A DNA stretch of 35,196 bases from Anaerolineales bacterium. GTDB taxonomy: Bacteria > Chloroflexota > Anaerolineae > Anaerolineales > Villigracilaceae. Both the position numbers and the translations under genes were made by a program. Positions 21,825-28,850 of the stretch are shown in pieces. The DNA is taken from the NCBI GenBank assembly GCA_030018695.1, contig JASEHI010000023.1:1-35196 (forward strand). The letters are read 5' to 3'. Position 1 is the stretch's first letter. Each line of letters opens with the position of its first letter. Under the pieces are notes generated by a model, which was given only the letters and a program-made list of their open reading frames with translations, was not told the origin of the DNA and ran no database searches.

Positions 21825-23300
21825 ATGTCCGACGAAAAACTCACCCCCCGCAATATTGACTTTTCCGAATGGTACAACACGCTGGTGTTAAAAGCCGAAC
21901 TGGCCGACTACGCCCCGGTGCGCGGCTGCATGGTCGTGCGACCCTACGGTTGGGCGCTGTGGGAGAACATCCAGGCCGCGCTCGACCGGCGCTTCAAGGA
22001 GACTGGCCATGTCAACGCCGCTTTCCCGTTGCTCATCCCCATGTCCTTCCTCGAAAAGGAGAAAGCCCACGTGGAAGGCTTCTCGCCCGAACTGGCGGTG
22101 GTCACCATTGGTGGCGGCGAGAAACTGGAAGAACCGCTGGTGGTGCGCCCCACCTCCGAGACGGTGATCGGCTCGATGTACGCCAAGTGGATCCAATCCT
22201 ACCGCGACCTGCCGGTGCTGATCAACCAGTGGGGCAACGTGGTGCGCTGGGAACTGCGCACCAAGCTCTTCCTGCGCACGCTGGAATTCTACTGGCAGGA
22301 GGGTCACACCGCCCACGCCACATCCAAAGAAGCCGAAGAAGAGACGCTGCGCATGTTGGGCGTCTACGCCGACTTCGCCATCAACGAGGGCGCAGTGCCG
22401 GTGGTCAGGGGCGTCAAATCTGAGTGCGAGAAATTCGCCGGCGCAGTGCAGTCGCTTTCCATCGAGGCCATGATGCAAGACACGCGCGCCCTGCAATCCG
22501 GCACTTCACACTTCCTCGGCCAGAACTTCGCCAAAGCCTTCGAGATCCAATACCTCGATCAGAACAACACCTTGCAGCACTGCTGGACAACTTCATGGGG
22601 ACTCTCGACCCGTTTCATCGGCGCCATCATCATGACCCACGGCGACGACCAGGGCCTGATCCTGCCGCCGCGCCTGGCGCCCATCCAGGCCATCATCGTC
22701 CCGATCTTCAAATCGGACCCTGAAACTGCCGCCGTTATGGAGGCCGTCAACCGCGTCCAGACCGAGCTCAAGGCCGCCGGGATACGCGTCAAGGTGGACG
22801 ACCGCACCGAGGTCACACCCGGCTTCAAGTTCAACGACTGGGAAATGCGCGGGGTTCCATTACGCGTTGAAATTGGTCCAAAGGATGTGGAAAAGGGCTC
22901 GGTCGCGCTTGCCCGGCGCGATAAACCGGGACGCGACCCCCTTACGGGGGCAAGTGGCAAGTCCTTCGTGCCGCAGGCGGGTCTGGCCGCGGTGGTCGCG
23001 GACTTGCTGACCGACATCCAAAAATCCCTGCTCGAACGCGCCACCGCCTTCCGCGACAGTCACATCTTTGACCCGAAAGATTACAGCGAATTGACCGAAG
23101 TCGTCCAGAATGGTTGGGCATACTCATTCTGGTGCGAGTCCTCCGAGTGCGAGGCGAAGGTGAAAGAAGACACCAAAGCCACCACGCGCTGTATTCCGCT
23201 CGACCGGGAAAAAGGTCACACCCTAACGGGTGCAGGCGGCAAGTGCATCGTGTGCGGGAAGGATGCCAAGCGCAAGGTCTATTTCGCAAAGGCGTATTAA
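21825..23300 (+). CDS. proS: Proline-tRNA ligase, archaeal/eukaryotic-type (ProRS type 3)
   Basis: This 491-residue class II synthetase opens DFSEWYNTLVLKAELADYAPVRGCMVVRPYGWALWE and has LVVRPTSETVIGSMYAKWIQSYRDLP and LRTLEFYWQEGHTAHAT (motif 2), as in archaeal and eukaryotic ProRS. It lacks the large bacterial insertion domain. Its C-terminal zinc-type extension carries CESSECEAK and CIVCGKDAK and ends in Tyr (YFAKAY), typical of the eukaryotic-like class. The catalytic site charges tRNA-Pro. A second, bacterial-type ProRS lies 1.9 kb downstream. Start ATG 21825 has GAGGA upstream. Confidence 0.95.
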   Translation: MSDEKLTPRNIDFSEWYNTLVLKAELADYAPVRGCMVVRPYGWALWENIQAALDRRFKETGHVNAAFPLLIPMSFLEKEKAHVEGFSPELAVVTIGGGEKLEEPLVVRPTSETVIGSMYAKWIQSYRDLPVLINQWGNVVRWELRTKLFLRTLEFYWQEGHTAHATSKEAEEETLRMLGVYADFAINEGAVPVVRGVKSECEKFAGAVQSLSIEAMMQDTRALQSGTSHFLGQNFAKAFEIQYLDQNNTLQHCWTTSWGLSTRFIGAIIMTHGDDQGLILPPRLAPIQAIIVPIFKSDPETAAVMEAVNRVQTELKAAGIRVKVDDRTEVTPGFKFNDWEMRGVPLRVEIGPKDVEKGSVALARRDKPGRDPLTGASGKSFVPQAGLAAVVADLLTDIQKSLLERATAFRDSHIFDPKDYSELTEVVQNGWAYSFWCESSECEAKVKEDTKATTRCIPLDREKGHTLTGAGGKCIVCGKDAKRKVYFAKAY

Positions 23301-23303
23301 TCT

Positions 23304-23332
23304 CGTAGGGGCGACGTAACGTCGCCCCTACG
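23304..23332. terminator. Perfect 14-bp palindrome after the first proS
   Basis: CGTAGGGGCGACGT, 1-nt centre, ACGTCGCCCCTACG, beginning 4 nt after the stop codon. It is a REP-like palindrome and may end transcription. A shorter relative stands at 23757-23773, so two copies bracket the first part of the island. Confidence 0.7.
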
Positions 23333-23343
23333 GGGAGATTCCC

Positions 23344-23481
23344 ATGAAGATGAGTCATCTTTTCGACCAGACCCTGCGCGACGCCCCCCATAATGGCGTT
23401 GCAATATGCAACCAGTCGCGCTATGCTCTTTTCGAGAAAGGAGCAAGTAATGGTTACTTTGCATATCCGCAACATTCCTGA
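23344..23481 (+). pseudogene. proS 5' fragment 1 (truncated copy of the bacterial-type gene start)
   Basis: MKMSHLFDQTLRDAP repeats the first 15 residues of the bacterial-type ProRS at 25238 (one change, D for S) and contains the identical 20-bp core CAGACCCTGCGCGACGCCCC. GGAGATT stands 7 nt before its ATG, like fragment 3. Homology ends at about 23388; the frame then runs 30 codons through the promoter of the FitA-like gene to a TGA at 23481. It is not a working synthetase. Confidence 0.85.
23398..23427 (+). promoter_or_regulatory. Promoter and operator of the FitA-like gene
   Basis: TTGCAA (23399-23404), 17-bp spacer, TATGCT (23422-23427). A 15-bp palindrome GTTGCA-ATA-TGCAAC (23398-23412) covers the -35 box, as expected for an autoregulated antitoxin. 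It starts 10 nt after the proS homology ends. Confidence 0.6.
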
Positions 23482-23692
23482 TAACCTCTACCAGCACCTC
23501 CAACAATTGGCGCAAAGCCGCAATCGTTCTCTGAATGCGCAGGTGTTGATGATACTGACGCGGGCATTGGAGGAAGAGGAACGCCAAATGGAACAGGCGA
23601 AAGCGCTGACCTCGATCCGCCGCCGCCGGTTTGCGCCTCCTGCAAATTCCCCCTCCAGCCTCGACCTGCTACGCGAGGACCGCCAGCGATGA
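23450..23692 (+). CDS. FitA-like ribbon-helix-helix antitoxin, toxin partner missing
   Basis: The 80-residue protein MVTLHIRNIPDNLYQHLQQLAQSRNRSLNAQVLMIL has the FitA-type RHH fold, with a basic/proline-rich tail (SIRRRRFAPPANSPSSLDLL) that usually wraps the toxin. ATG 23450 was chosen for its AAAGGAG site; in-frame ATG 23393 lies in the promoter. Its TGA overlaps an ATG (ATGA), where a PIN-domain FitB/VapC toxin would be expected. Instead the second proS fragment begins there. The first codons ATG-ATA-TTC resemble the usual MIL start of such toxins, so the toxin seems to have been cut out at its start. Confidence 0.85.
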   Translation: MVTLHIRNIPDNLYQHLQQLAQSRNRSLNAQVLMILTRALEEEERQMEQAKALTSIRRRRFAPPANSPSSLDLLREDRQR

Positions 23693-23757
23693 TATTCTCC
23701 CAATTCTTCGGCCAGACCCTGCGCGACGCCCCGGCGGAAGCCGAGTTTATCAAATAG
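23689..23757 (+). pseudogene. proS 5' fragment 2
   Basis: [22 protein letters not shown] then stop. The stretch [18 protein letters not shown] matches the ProRS N-terminus, with the identical 20-bp core. Its ATG overlaps the antitoxin stop. The FGQ variant is shared with fragment 3, not with the intact gene (FSQ). It is followed at once by a REP-like palindrome. Confidence 0.85.
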
Positions 23758-23773
23758 GCGACGTAGCGTCGCC
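23757..23773. repeat. REP-like palindrome after proS fragment 2
   Basis: GGCGACG, 3-nt loop, CGTCGCC. It is a short relative of the palindrome at 23304-23332 and sits directly before the end of the convergent toxin gene. Confidence 0.6.
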
Positions 23774-23774
23774 C

Positions 23775-24209
23775 TTACCTCCCTTTGAATGGATTGACCA
23801 CTTTTATCCCTGCGTACTCTTCGCTGTCGGACAAATCCTCCGACCAGACGATTCCACAGTCGCTCTGCCGGGCCGATTGCAGGATCATGGCATCCCAAAA
23901 TGAAATTTGGTAGCGTTGGTGCAATTCTATCGCCGAAAGCACATCCGTTATCGCCGGACGGTGAACCTTCCAATCCGAAAAATCGTGGATGACCTGCGCG
24001 GCTTGTTCTTGTGAAAGCGGAAACTCGGATTTACGCGTGACATTGACATAGAACTCCTGCATTACCTGGATGCTCACACAGCCAAGTCCCGATTCCCACA
24101 GAGAAAGAAGCAGCGCTTTGGCCTGTTCGTGCTTCTCCCCCTGTGAAAGATCGTAAGCATACACCAGGATGTTGCTATCCACAAACTGGGAAGCCGGTTT
24201 ACCGTTCAT
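23775..24209 (-). CDS. PIN-domain ribonuclease toxin (VapC-like)
   Basis: This 144-residue protein carries the PIN-domain acidic residues: FVDSNILVYAYD with the first Asp, VMQEFYVNVTRK with the Glu, SFWDAMIL and IVWSEDLSD with later Asp residues, ending KVVNPFKGR. Such toxins cleave tRNA or rRNA with Mg2+. Its start overlaps the end of the antitoxin gene by 11 nt, so the two are translationally coupled. The orientation is opposite to the surrounding proS fragments. Confidence 0.9.
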   Translation of the reverse strand: MNGKPASQFVDSNILVYAYDLSQGEKHEQAKALLLSLWESGLGCVSIQVMQEFYVNVTRKSEFPLSQEQAAQVIHDFSDWKVHRPAITDVLSAIELHQRYQISFWDAMILQSARQSDCGIVWSEDLSDSEEYAGIKVVNPFKGR

Positions 24210-24435
24210 GGATTTCGTCCCGGCTGGCAGGTTTGCGAAAGCCCAGGTTGAAGCCTTTTTCCAGTAATGCAGTCTGGCGTTTGCGCGCCGCTTCGTATTC
24301 GGTCTCTTCTTCGAGCATTTTTTCCATTGCCTGGGTCAGGAGCCGCGAAACAGACGACTGACGCTGCACGGCCAGCATTTTTATCCTGTGCAGTGTAGGT
24401 TTGGGCAGCGAGAGAGTCACATTTTGCATATCCAT
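24199..24435 (-). CDS. Antitoxin of the PIN-domain toxin
   Basis: The 78-residue protein MDMQNVTLSLPKPTLHRIKMLAVQRQSSVSRLLTQAMEKML has a ribbon-helix-helix N-terminus. The charged C-terminal tail (EYEAARKRQTALLEKGF...GFRKPASRDEIHER) probably binds the toxin. ATG 24435 has GGAGG 5 nt upstream; a longer frame reaching into proS fragment 3 is a shadow. The promoter/operator lies just upstream. Confidence 0.88.
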   Translation of the reverse strand: MDMQNVTLSLPKPTLHRIKMLAVQRQSSVSRLLTQAMEKMLEEETEYEAARKRQTALLEKGFNLGFRKPASRDEIHER

Positions 24436-24443
24436 AACAACCT

Positions 24444-24483
24444 CCACGAAATAAAGTGTAGCACATAATTTCGTGGAAGGCAA
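24444..24483 (-). promoter_or_regulatory. Promoter and operator of the PIN toxin-antitoxin pair
   Basis: On the minus strand TTGCCT (24483-24478), 17-bp spacer ending TGC, TACACT (24460-24455), an extended -10. The inverted repeat CCACGAAAT (24444-24452) / ATTTCGTGG (24468-24476) brackets the -10 box, a fitting site for autorepression by the antitoxin. Confidence 0.7.
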
Positions 24484-24522
24484 GCATGATTGTTTTACAA
24501 AAAGTGCCGCTGGAGATTTCGA

Positions 24523-24648
24523 ATGAAACTCTCCCAACTCTTTGGCCAGACCCTGCGCGACGCCCCCACAGAAGCAGAGGTTATCAGCCACAGCCTGCTG
24601 ATGCGCGCCGGAATCCATCCTCTCGGGTCAGGGATGCTGTATAATTGA
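24523..24648 (+). pseudogene. proS 5' fragment 3
   Basis: [15 protein letters not shown]... is a 41-codon copy of the ProRS start. From the core onward the DNA is the same as the intact gene for about 66 nt with one mismatch (CTGCTG for CTGCTC), then drifts (GIHPLGSG against GFIRPLGAG) and stops. Before the core it resembles fragment 2 (SQLFGQ) rather than the intact gene (SHLFSQ). GGAGATT precedes its ATG. Its end contains the -10 box of the next gene. Confidence 0.9.
24640..24645 (+). promoter_or_regulatory. -10 box of the DUF4160/DUF2442 pair
   Basis: TATAAT ends 6 nt before ATG 24652, predicting a leaderless mRNA. A -35 box at normal spacing is not obvious. Confidence 0.5.
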
Positions 24649-24651
24649 CTT

Positions 24652-24891
24652 ATGTCGCCAACAATCCATCGCGAAAAAGCCTATCGTTTTTACTTCAACA
24701 GCAGCGAAGAGCCGCGCATGCACGTCCACATAGAAGGGCAGAATGGGAAAGCCAAGTTTTGGCTGGAACCGATCATTGCGCTGGCAGATTATCACGAGCT
24801 AAAAACGCATGAATTGAGCGAGATCGAACGGTTGGTACGCAAGCATGAGGAGAAATTTAGAAATGAGTGGCGTAGACATTTCCCAGGATGA
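24652..24891 (+). CDS. DUF4160 protein, putative toxin-antitoxin component
   Basis: The 79-residue protein MSPTIHREKAYRFYFNSSEEPRMHVHIEGQNGKAKFWLEPI matches the DUF4160 family (conserved RFYFxSxExxxxHVH and GxAKFWL). DUF4160 genes are often followed by DUF2442 genes, as here, and the pair is suspected, not proven to my knowledge, to be a toxin-antitoxin type module. It overlaps the next gene by 29 nt. Confidence 0.85.
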   Translation: MSPTIHREKAYRFYFNSSEEPRMHVHIEGQNGKAKFWLEPIIALADYHELKTHELSEIERLVRKHEEKFRNEWRRHFPG

Positions 24892-25126
24892 ACTGCAAGT
24901 CTGCAGCCAGATCACCAGCATCGAAAAAGATGGTTTCTGGTTGCTGACCGAGGATGGTGAATTCTTCGTTCCCTTCTCGCTCTATCCGGCGTTCAAAAAT
25001 GCGACCCTCAATCAAATCTATAATTTCCGTGAAAGTCACGGCGACTTTCATTGGGATGAACTTGACATTGACATCGAACTGGATGCCTTGAAATTTCCTG
25101 AGAGATATCCGCTTCAGTACGAATAA
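24863..25126 (+). CDS. DUF2442-like protein, partner of the DUF4160 gene
   Basis: This 87-residue protein starts at ATG 24863, with GAGGAG 10-15 nt upstream; an in-frame ATG at 24845 is less likely. KDGFWLLTEDGEFFVPFSLYPAFKNATLNQIYNF and LHWDELDIDIELDAL-type sequence (here DFHWDELDIDIELDALKFPERY) fit the DUF2442 fold. Its role with DUF4160 is unproven. Confidence 0.75.
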   Translation: MSGVDISQDELQVCSQITSIEKDGFWLLTEDGEFFVPFSLYPAFKNATLNQIYNFRESHGDFHWDELDIDIELDALKFPERYPLQYE

Positions 25127-25157
25127 CAGGCAAAGCAGCCAGCCCAACCAAAACGCC

Positions 25158-25189
25158 AGACTGCCCGCGCTCCCTTCGGCGGGCAGTCT
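25158..25189 (+). terminator. Hairpin between the DUF2442 gene and the intact proS
   Basis: AGACTGCCCGC and GCGGGCAGTCT are perfect 11-bp arms around a 10-nt loop, with only TT after it. A second small hairpin TGGTAT/ATACCA follows at 25197-25215. Either a terminator of the upstream pair or a leader structure of proS; no T-box signature was seen. Confidence 0.55.
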
Positions 25190-25237
25190 TGACAAGTGGT
25201 ATTCCCGTGATACCAAAACACCTTCAGGTAGGTCAAC

Positions 25238-27031
25238 ATGAAAATGAGTCATTTATTCAGCCAGACCCTGCGCGACGCCCCCACAGAAGCAGAGGTTATC
25301 AGCCACAGCCTGCTCATGCGCGCCGGATTCATCCGTCCGCTCGGGGCGGGAATCTTCTCGTACCTGCACCTCGCCAAACGCTCGATGATGAAGATCGAAG
25401 CCATTCTGCGCGACAAGATGGACAAGATCGGCGGGCAGGAAATCTCGATGCCAGTCATTCATCCAGCATCCGTATGGAAAGAGACCGGGCGCTGGTACCA
25501 GATCGGCTCCGAGATGGGACGCTTCAAGGACAGGAACGACCACGATATGGTGCTCGCCATGACCCACGAGGAAGTGGTTGCTGACTTGGTCCGACGCGAG
25601 ATTCAATCCTACAAGCAGTTGCCGCGACTGGTCTACCATATCCAGACCAAGTGGCGCGATGACCCGCGTCCGCGCGCCGGGCTGATCCGGGTGCGTGAAT
25701 TCACGATGAAAGACAGCTACAGCCTGGATGCCGACTGGGACGGGCTGGATAAACAGTACCGCGCCCACTACCAGGCTTATTTCAACATCTACCACCGTTG
25801 CGGACTGCCGGTGATTGCCGTGAAATCGGATGTAGGAATGATGGGCGGCAAGCTGGCGCACGAGTTCATGTATCTCACGCCCATCGGCGAAGATACCCTG
25901 CTCCTGTGCGCTGCGTGCGGCTACACCGCCAACCGCCAAGTGGCGCGCTTCAAAAAACCTGTCGCGCAGGAAGAAGCGCCGAAACCCGTTGAAAAAGTCG
26001 CCACGCCGGATTGCAAGAGCATCGAAGACCTGGCAAATTTCCTCGGCGGACCTAAATCCAAAACTGCCAAGGCTGTCTTCCTCATGGCATCTATCCCGGA
26101 AGGCGAAGAACTGACCGAGAAATTCATTTTCGCCATCCTGCGCGGCGACATGGAACTGAACGAAACCAAACTTGCCAACGCCGTCGGGGCGCGCGACCTG
26201 CGGCCGGCCACCGATGAAGAGATACGCGCGATGGGGGCTGTGCCTGGTTACGCCTCACCGGTTGGTTTGGTGGTTGGGTCGTTGGGTGGTTCGGTAGTTG
26301 TGGATGATATTATTCCAGCCTCGCCGAATTTGGTAGCGGGCGCTAATGACGAAGGCTACCACCTGCTCAATGTGAATTATGGCCGTGACTACACCGCCGA
26401 CATCGTCGCTGACATCGCCGCCGCGGACGAGGACGCCGCCTGCCCGGAATGCGGCGCACCCTTGAAAGCCTCGCGCGGCGTGGAGGTGGGCAACATCTTC
26501 CAACTTGGCACGCGCTACTCGGACGCCCTCGGCTGCACCTTCCTCGACAAAGACGGGCAGCAGAAACCTGTCATCATGGGTTCGTACGGCATCGGCGTCG
26601 GCCGCCTGCTGGCCTGCGCCGCCGAAGAACATCACGACGACCACGGACTGGCCTGGCCTATCACGATTGCCCCCTTCCACGTCCATCTGGTTTTATTGCG
26701 TGGAAAAGGCACGCCTCAGGCCGAAGAGACTGCCGATAAACTCTACGTCGAACTGCAAGCCGCCGGTATCGAAGTACTCTACGACGACCGCGACGAAAGC
26801 CCCGGCGTCAAGTTCAACGACGCCGACCTGATCGGCTGCCCCATCCGCATCACGGTCAGCGCGCGCGCGTTGAGCGCAGGCGGCGTTGAGGTGAAGCTGC
26901 GCCACAAAGCGGATAAGGTGATTGTGCCGCTGGATGAAACGGTATCAGGCCTCAGGTCCGAGATCGCCGCGCTGGAGGCCGAGATCAGCGCCAAAGTCCT
27001 CCCGGTGGATTACAATTCCACTGAAAACTGA
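25238..27031 (+). CDS. proS: Proline-tRNA ligase, bacterial-type
   Basis: This 597-residue class II synthetase begins MKMSHLFSQTLRDAP, then [24 protein letters not shown] (motif 1 region), DRNDHDMVLAMTHEEVVADLVRREIQSYKQLP and RAGLIRVREFTMKDSYSLDAD (motif 2). A YbaK-like editing insertion follows (about 245-385, PKSKTAKAVFLMA, DMELNETKLANAVGA), then MGSYGIGVGRLLACAAEEHHDDHGLAWP (motif 3) and the anticodon-binding domain. It charges tRNA-Pro and can clear mischarged alanine. Its 5' end is repeated three times upstream. The stop lies in a heptamer array. Confidence 0.96.
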   Translation: MKMSHLFSQTLRDAPTEAEVISHSLLMRAGFIRPLGAGIFSYLHLAKRSMMKIEAILRDKMDKIGGQEISMPVIHPASVWKETGRWYQIGSEMGRFKDRNDHDMVLAMTHEEVVADLVRREIQSYKQLPRLVYHIQTKWRDDPRPRAGLIRVREFTMKDSYSLDADWDGLDKQYRAHYQAYFNIYHRCGLPVIAVKSDVGMMGGKLAHEFMYLTPIGEDTLLLCAACGYTANRQVARFKKPVAQEEAPKPVEKVATPDCKSIEDLANFLGGPKSKTAKAVFLMASIPEGEELTEKFIFAILRGDMELNETKLANAVGARDLRPATDEEIRAMGAVPGYASPVGLVVGSLGGSVVVDDIIPASPNLVAGANDEGYHLLNVNYGRDYTADIVADIAAADEDAACPECGAPLKASRGVEVGNIFQLGTRYSDALGCTFLDKDGQQKPVIMGSYGIGVGRLLACAAEEHHDDHGLAWPITIAPFHVHLVLLRGKGTPQAEETADKLYVELQAAGIEVLYDDRDESPGVKFNDADLIGCPIRITVSARALSAGGVEVKLRHKADKVIVPLDETVSGLRSEIAALEAEISAKVLPVDYNSTEN

Positions 27032-27052
27032 TCACTGATTACTGATTACTGG
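27026..27052. repeat. ACTGATT heptamer array at the proS stop
   Basis: ACTGATC, ACTGATT, ACTGATT, ACTGG. The proS TGA is within the first unit, and the array reaches to 3 nt before the next ATG. Confidence 0.75.
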
Positions 27053-27055
27053 AAC

Positions 27056-27865
27056 ATGCCCGCCATTGGCCTCGCCCACCTCAAATCCCAGGCCGCCCGG
27101 CTGATTGATAACTTTGATCAACCGGATCTTTTCGTCCGCCAACTACACGAAATGCTCGACTTTTATACCAACCTGACGCTGCGTCCGGCGCAAGCAGCCG
27201 TGCGCGCCTCCCTGCCCAGTTATCGCACGCCAAAGCCCGTGATGCGGCAAATCGAGAGAGAATTAGAAGCCCCGGCAGATCAATACCCGCTCGATGCAGT
27301 CGCGCTGACAAATGCCTTATGGAAAGCCGGTTACCTGGAAACACGTTTACTGGCTTGTCATCTACTTGGCAGTATCCCCCCTGCCTCGGCTTTACCGCTC
27401 TTTAGCCTTCTATCCGAGTGGATACTGCAATCAAAAGACGCAGCAATCCAGCAAGCCCTATTGACAGACGCCTTTAGACTACTGCGTCGCGAGAATGCCG
27501 AGGTATTTCTACTGTTGATCGAGGAATGGCTCAATTCAACCGATCACAGAATACAGGTTTGGGGTTTACGGGCGTTGCTCCCCCTGATAAACGAGCCTGG
27601 ATTTGAGAACCTGCCAGCCATCTTCCGCCTCCTGCGGCCGACGCTTGAATCAGCCTCGCCGTCCACGCAACTGGATCTCCTCTCCTGTTTGCGCGCCCTG
27701 GAACGCGTATCGCTGACAGAAACCCTGCACTTCCTGCGTGAAGTCAGTTCCACGTCTCAAAATCCACAGATGATTCGCATCCTGCGCCGGATGCTGCCAT
27801 CTCTCCCGCTCGAGCTGCAAGAGGGGTTACGCGAGACTCTAAGAGTGCCCGCTAAAATCTATTGA
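27056..27865 (+). CDS. HEAT-repeat protein, AlkD-like (putative)
   Basis: This 269-residue, all-helical protein is built of paired helices, for example RLLACHLLGSIPPASALPLFSLLSEWI, QVWGLRALLPLINEPGF and TQLDLLSCLRALERVSLTETLHFLREV. The pattern resembles HEAT-like repeats of the DNA alkylation repair (AlkD/AlkC) group, but I do not see clear catalytic residues. The 3' end overlaps the convergent membrane-protein gene by 7 nt. It lies 24 nt after proS and is probably co-transcribed with it. Confidence 0.6.
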   Translation: MPAIGLAHLKSQAARLIDNFDQPDLFVRQLHEMLDFYTNLTLRPAQAAVRASLPSYRTPKPVMRQIERELEAPADQYPLDAVALTNALWKAGYLETRLLACHLLGSIPPASALPLFSLLSEWILQSKDAAIQQALLTDAFRLLRRENAEVFLLLIEEWLNSTDHRIQVWGLRALLPLINEPGFENLPAIFRLLRPTLESASPSTQLDLLSCLRALERVSLTETLHFLREVSSTSQNPQMIRILRRMLPSLPLELQEGLRETLRVPAKIY

Positions 27866-28683
27866 CTGCCAGGTGATGATCTGGCTTGCATGCAAAAATA
27901 GAGCAAGGCGTCCGTATCAAAGAGACAGGCAATCGTCTCGCCGCTCTTGAAATGAGCCAGCACTACCTGGTAAGTAAAGCCTCTATACCCTGCATCATCT
28001 GCAATCAACATTGGGAAGCGCCCGAGGTCATCGCTCCATTCCAGAGTATAGTCCTGTCCTCCCTGGCGGGCTATTTGAGCAACTTGACGGAAAGCCGCAG
28101 GGATCTTTTCATTGCCGGATGTCTGCGCCTCTTGTATATATCCGTTCATTTTATAAAGGGTTTTGCGCGCTTCCGCTGAATATAACGAAAAACTACCGAC
28201 CACGATGGCGAGTAAAACCAATGCCATCGGTATCTTCAAGGAACGCGCCCCCCAGCCGCGTGAGCGGATATTATTTTGAAATGACCCAGCCGCCCAGCGG
28301 AACAAACCAGTCAATGGGATAAACATCACCGCAATCGGCATGCCGATATATACATAAGCCAGGAGTACTACCACTACCTGCCCGCCGCCGGCCATGGCGT
28401 TCACCACGCTGGTAATAATCATGGCCAGGGTTCCCAAAAGAGACGCAACAGCCATCCCAATCACGCCTTGTTCCGGCCAATTGACCACATAACCCATGGC
28501 TGCGCCCGCCAGGGTTGTCAAAATCACCTGGTTGAAGACCGCGGCTGTGTCCAGGTATAACGGGATATCGCGAATGTAAATATGATTGATCGTGGCTGAA
28601 ACCAGGCTGTAGATGAATCCCACCCCCGCCCCAAATAGTAAGCCCAGTATTCTTTTACCGACCAGATTTTGCGCATTGATCAT
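27859..28683 (-). CDS. Multi-pass membrane protein of unknown function
   Basis: This 274-residue protein starts at ATG 28683, with AAGGAG 9-14 nt upstream; ATG 28704 lies before that site. There are four or five hydrophobic segments: ILGLLFGAGVGFIYSLV, VILTTLAGAAMGYVV, VIGMAVASLLGTLAMIITSV, VVVVLLAYVYIGMPIAVMFI and IPMALVLLAIVVGSFSLY. A soluble C-terminal domain of about 90 residues follows (YTLEWSDDLGRFPMLIADDAGY). No family recognised. It is convergent with the HEAT-repeat gene and divergent from rpsO. Confidence 0.8.
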   Translation of the reverse strand: MINAQNLVGKRILGLLFGAGVGFIYSLVSATINHIYIRDIPLYLDTAAVFNQVILTTLAGAAMGYVVNWPEQGVIGMAVASLLGTLAMIITSVVNAMAGGGQVVVVLLAYVYIGMPIAVMFIPLTGLFRWAAGSFQNNIRSRGWGARSLKIPMALVLLAIVVGSFSLYSAEARKTLYKMNGYIQEAQTSGNEKIPAAFRQVAQIARQGGQDYTLEWSDDLGRFPMLIADDAGYRGFTYQVVLAHFKSGETIACLFDTDALLYFCMQARSSPGSQ

Positions 28684-28743
28684 TAACGGTACTCCTTCAT
28701 GCAATTACTGGCAAAAAACAAACGGGATTATACCTTCATTTTC

Positions 28744-28752
28744 TGGTATAAT
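28744..28752 (+). promoter_or_regulatory. Extended -10 promoter of rpsO
   Basis: TGG-TATAAT. The leader from about 28759 to 28850 contains GGTATGGAGACCTGCC and GGCC-type inverted segments and could hold an S15 autoregulatory structure, but no specific fold could be assigned. AAGGAG (28833-28838) serves the start codon. Confidence 0.55.
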
Positions 28753-28850
28753 TCCGCCCGTGACTGGTCCTACCCGCGGCGCTGCTGCCGGTATGGAGAC
28801 CTGCCAAAGGCCTACTCGGCAAAATATTATCGAAGGAGAAAGCATACGTC

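Noticed and set aside
23344-25237. Insertion sequence or integron cassette behind the repeated proS starts
   Set aside because: No transposase, integrase, attC-like site or terminal inverted repeats enclose the modules; the only shared sequence is the proS start itself.
26263-26310. G/T-rich stretch in the bacterial-type proS as another tandem array
   Set aside because: The period is irregular and the encoded segment (SPVGLVVGSLGGSVVVDD) fits the normal editing-domain sequence, so it is not a clear insert.
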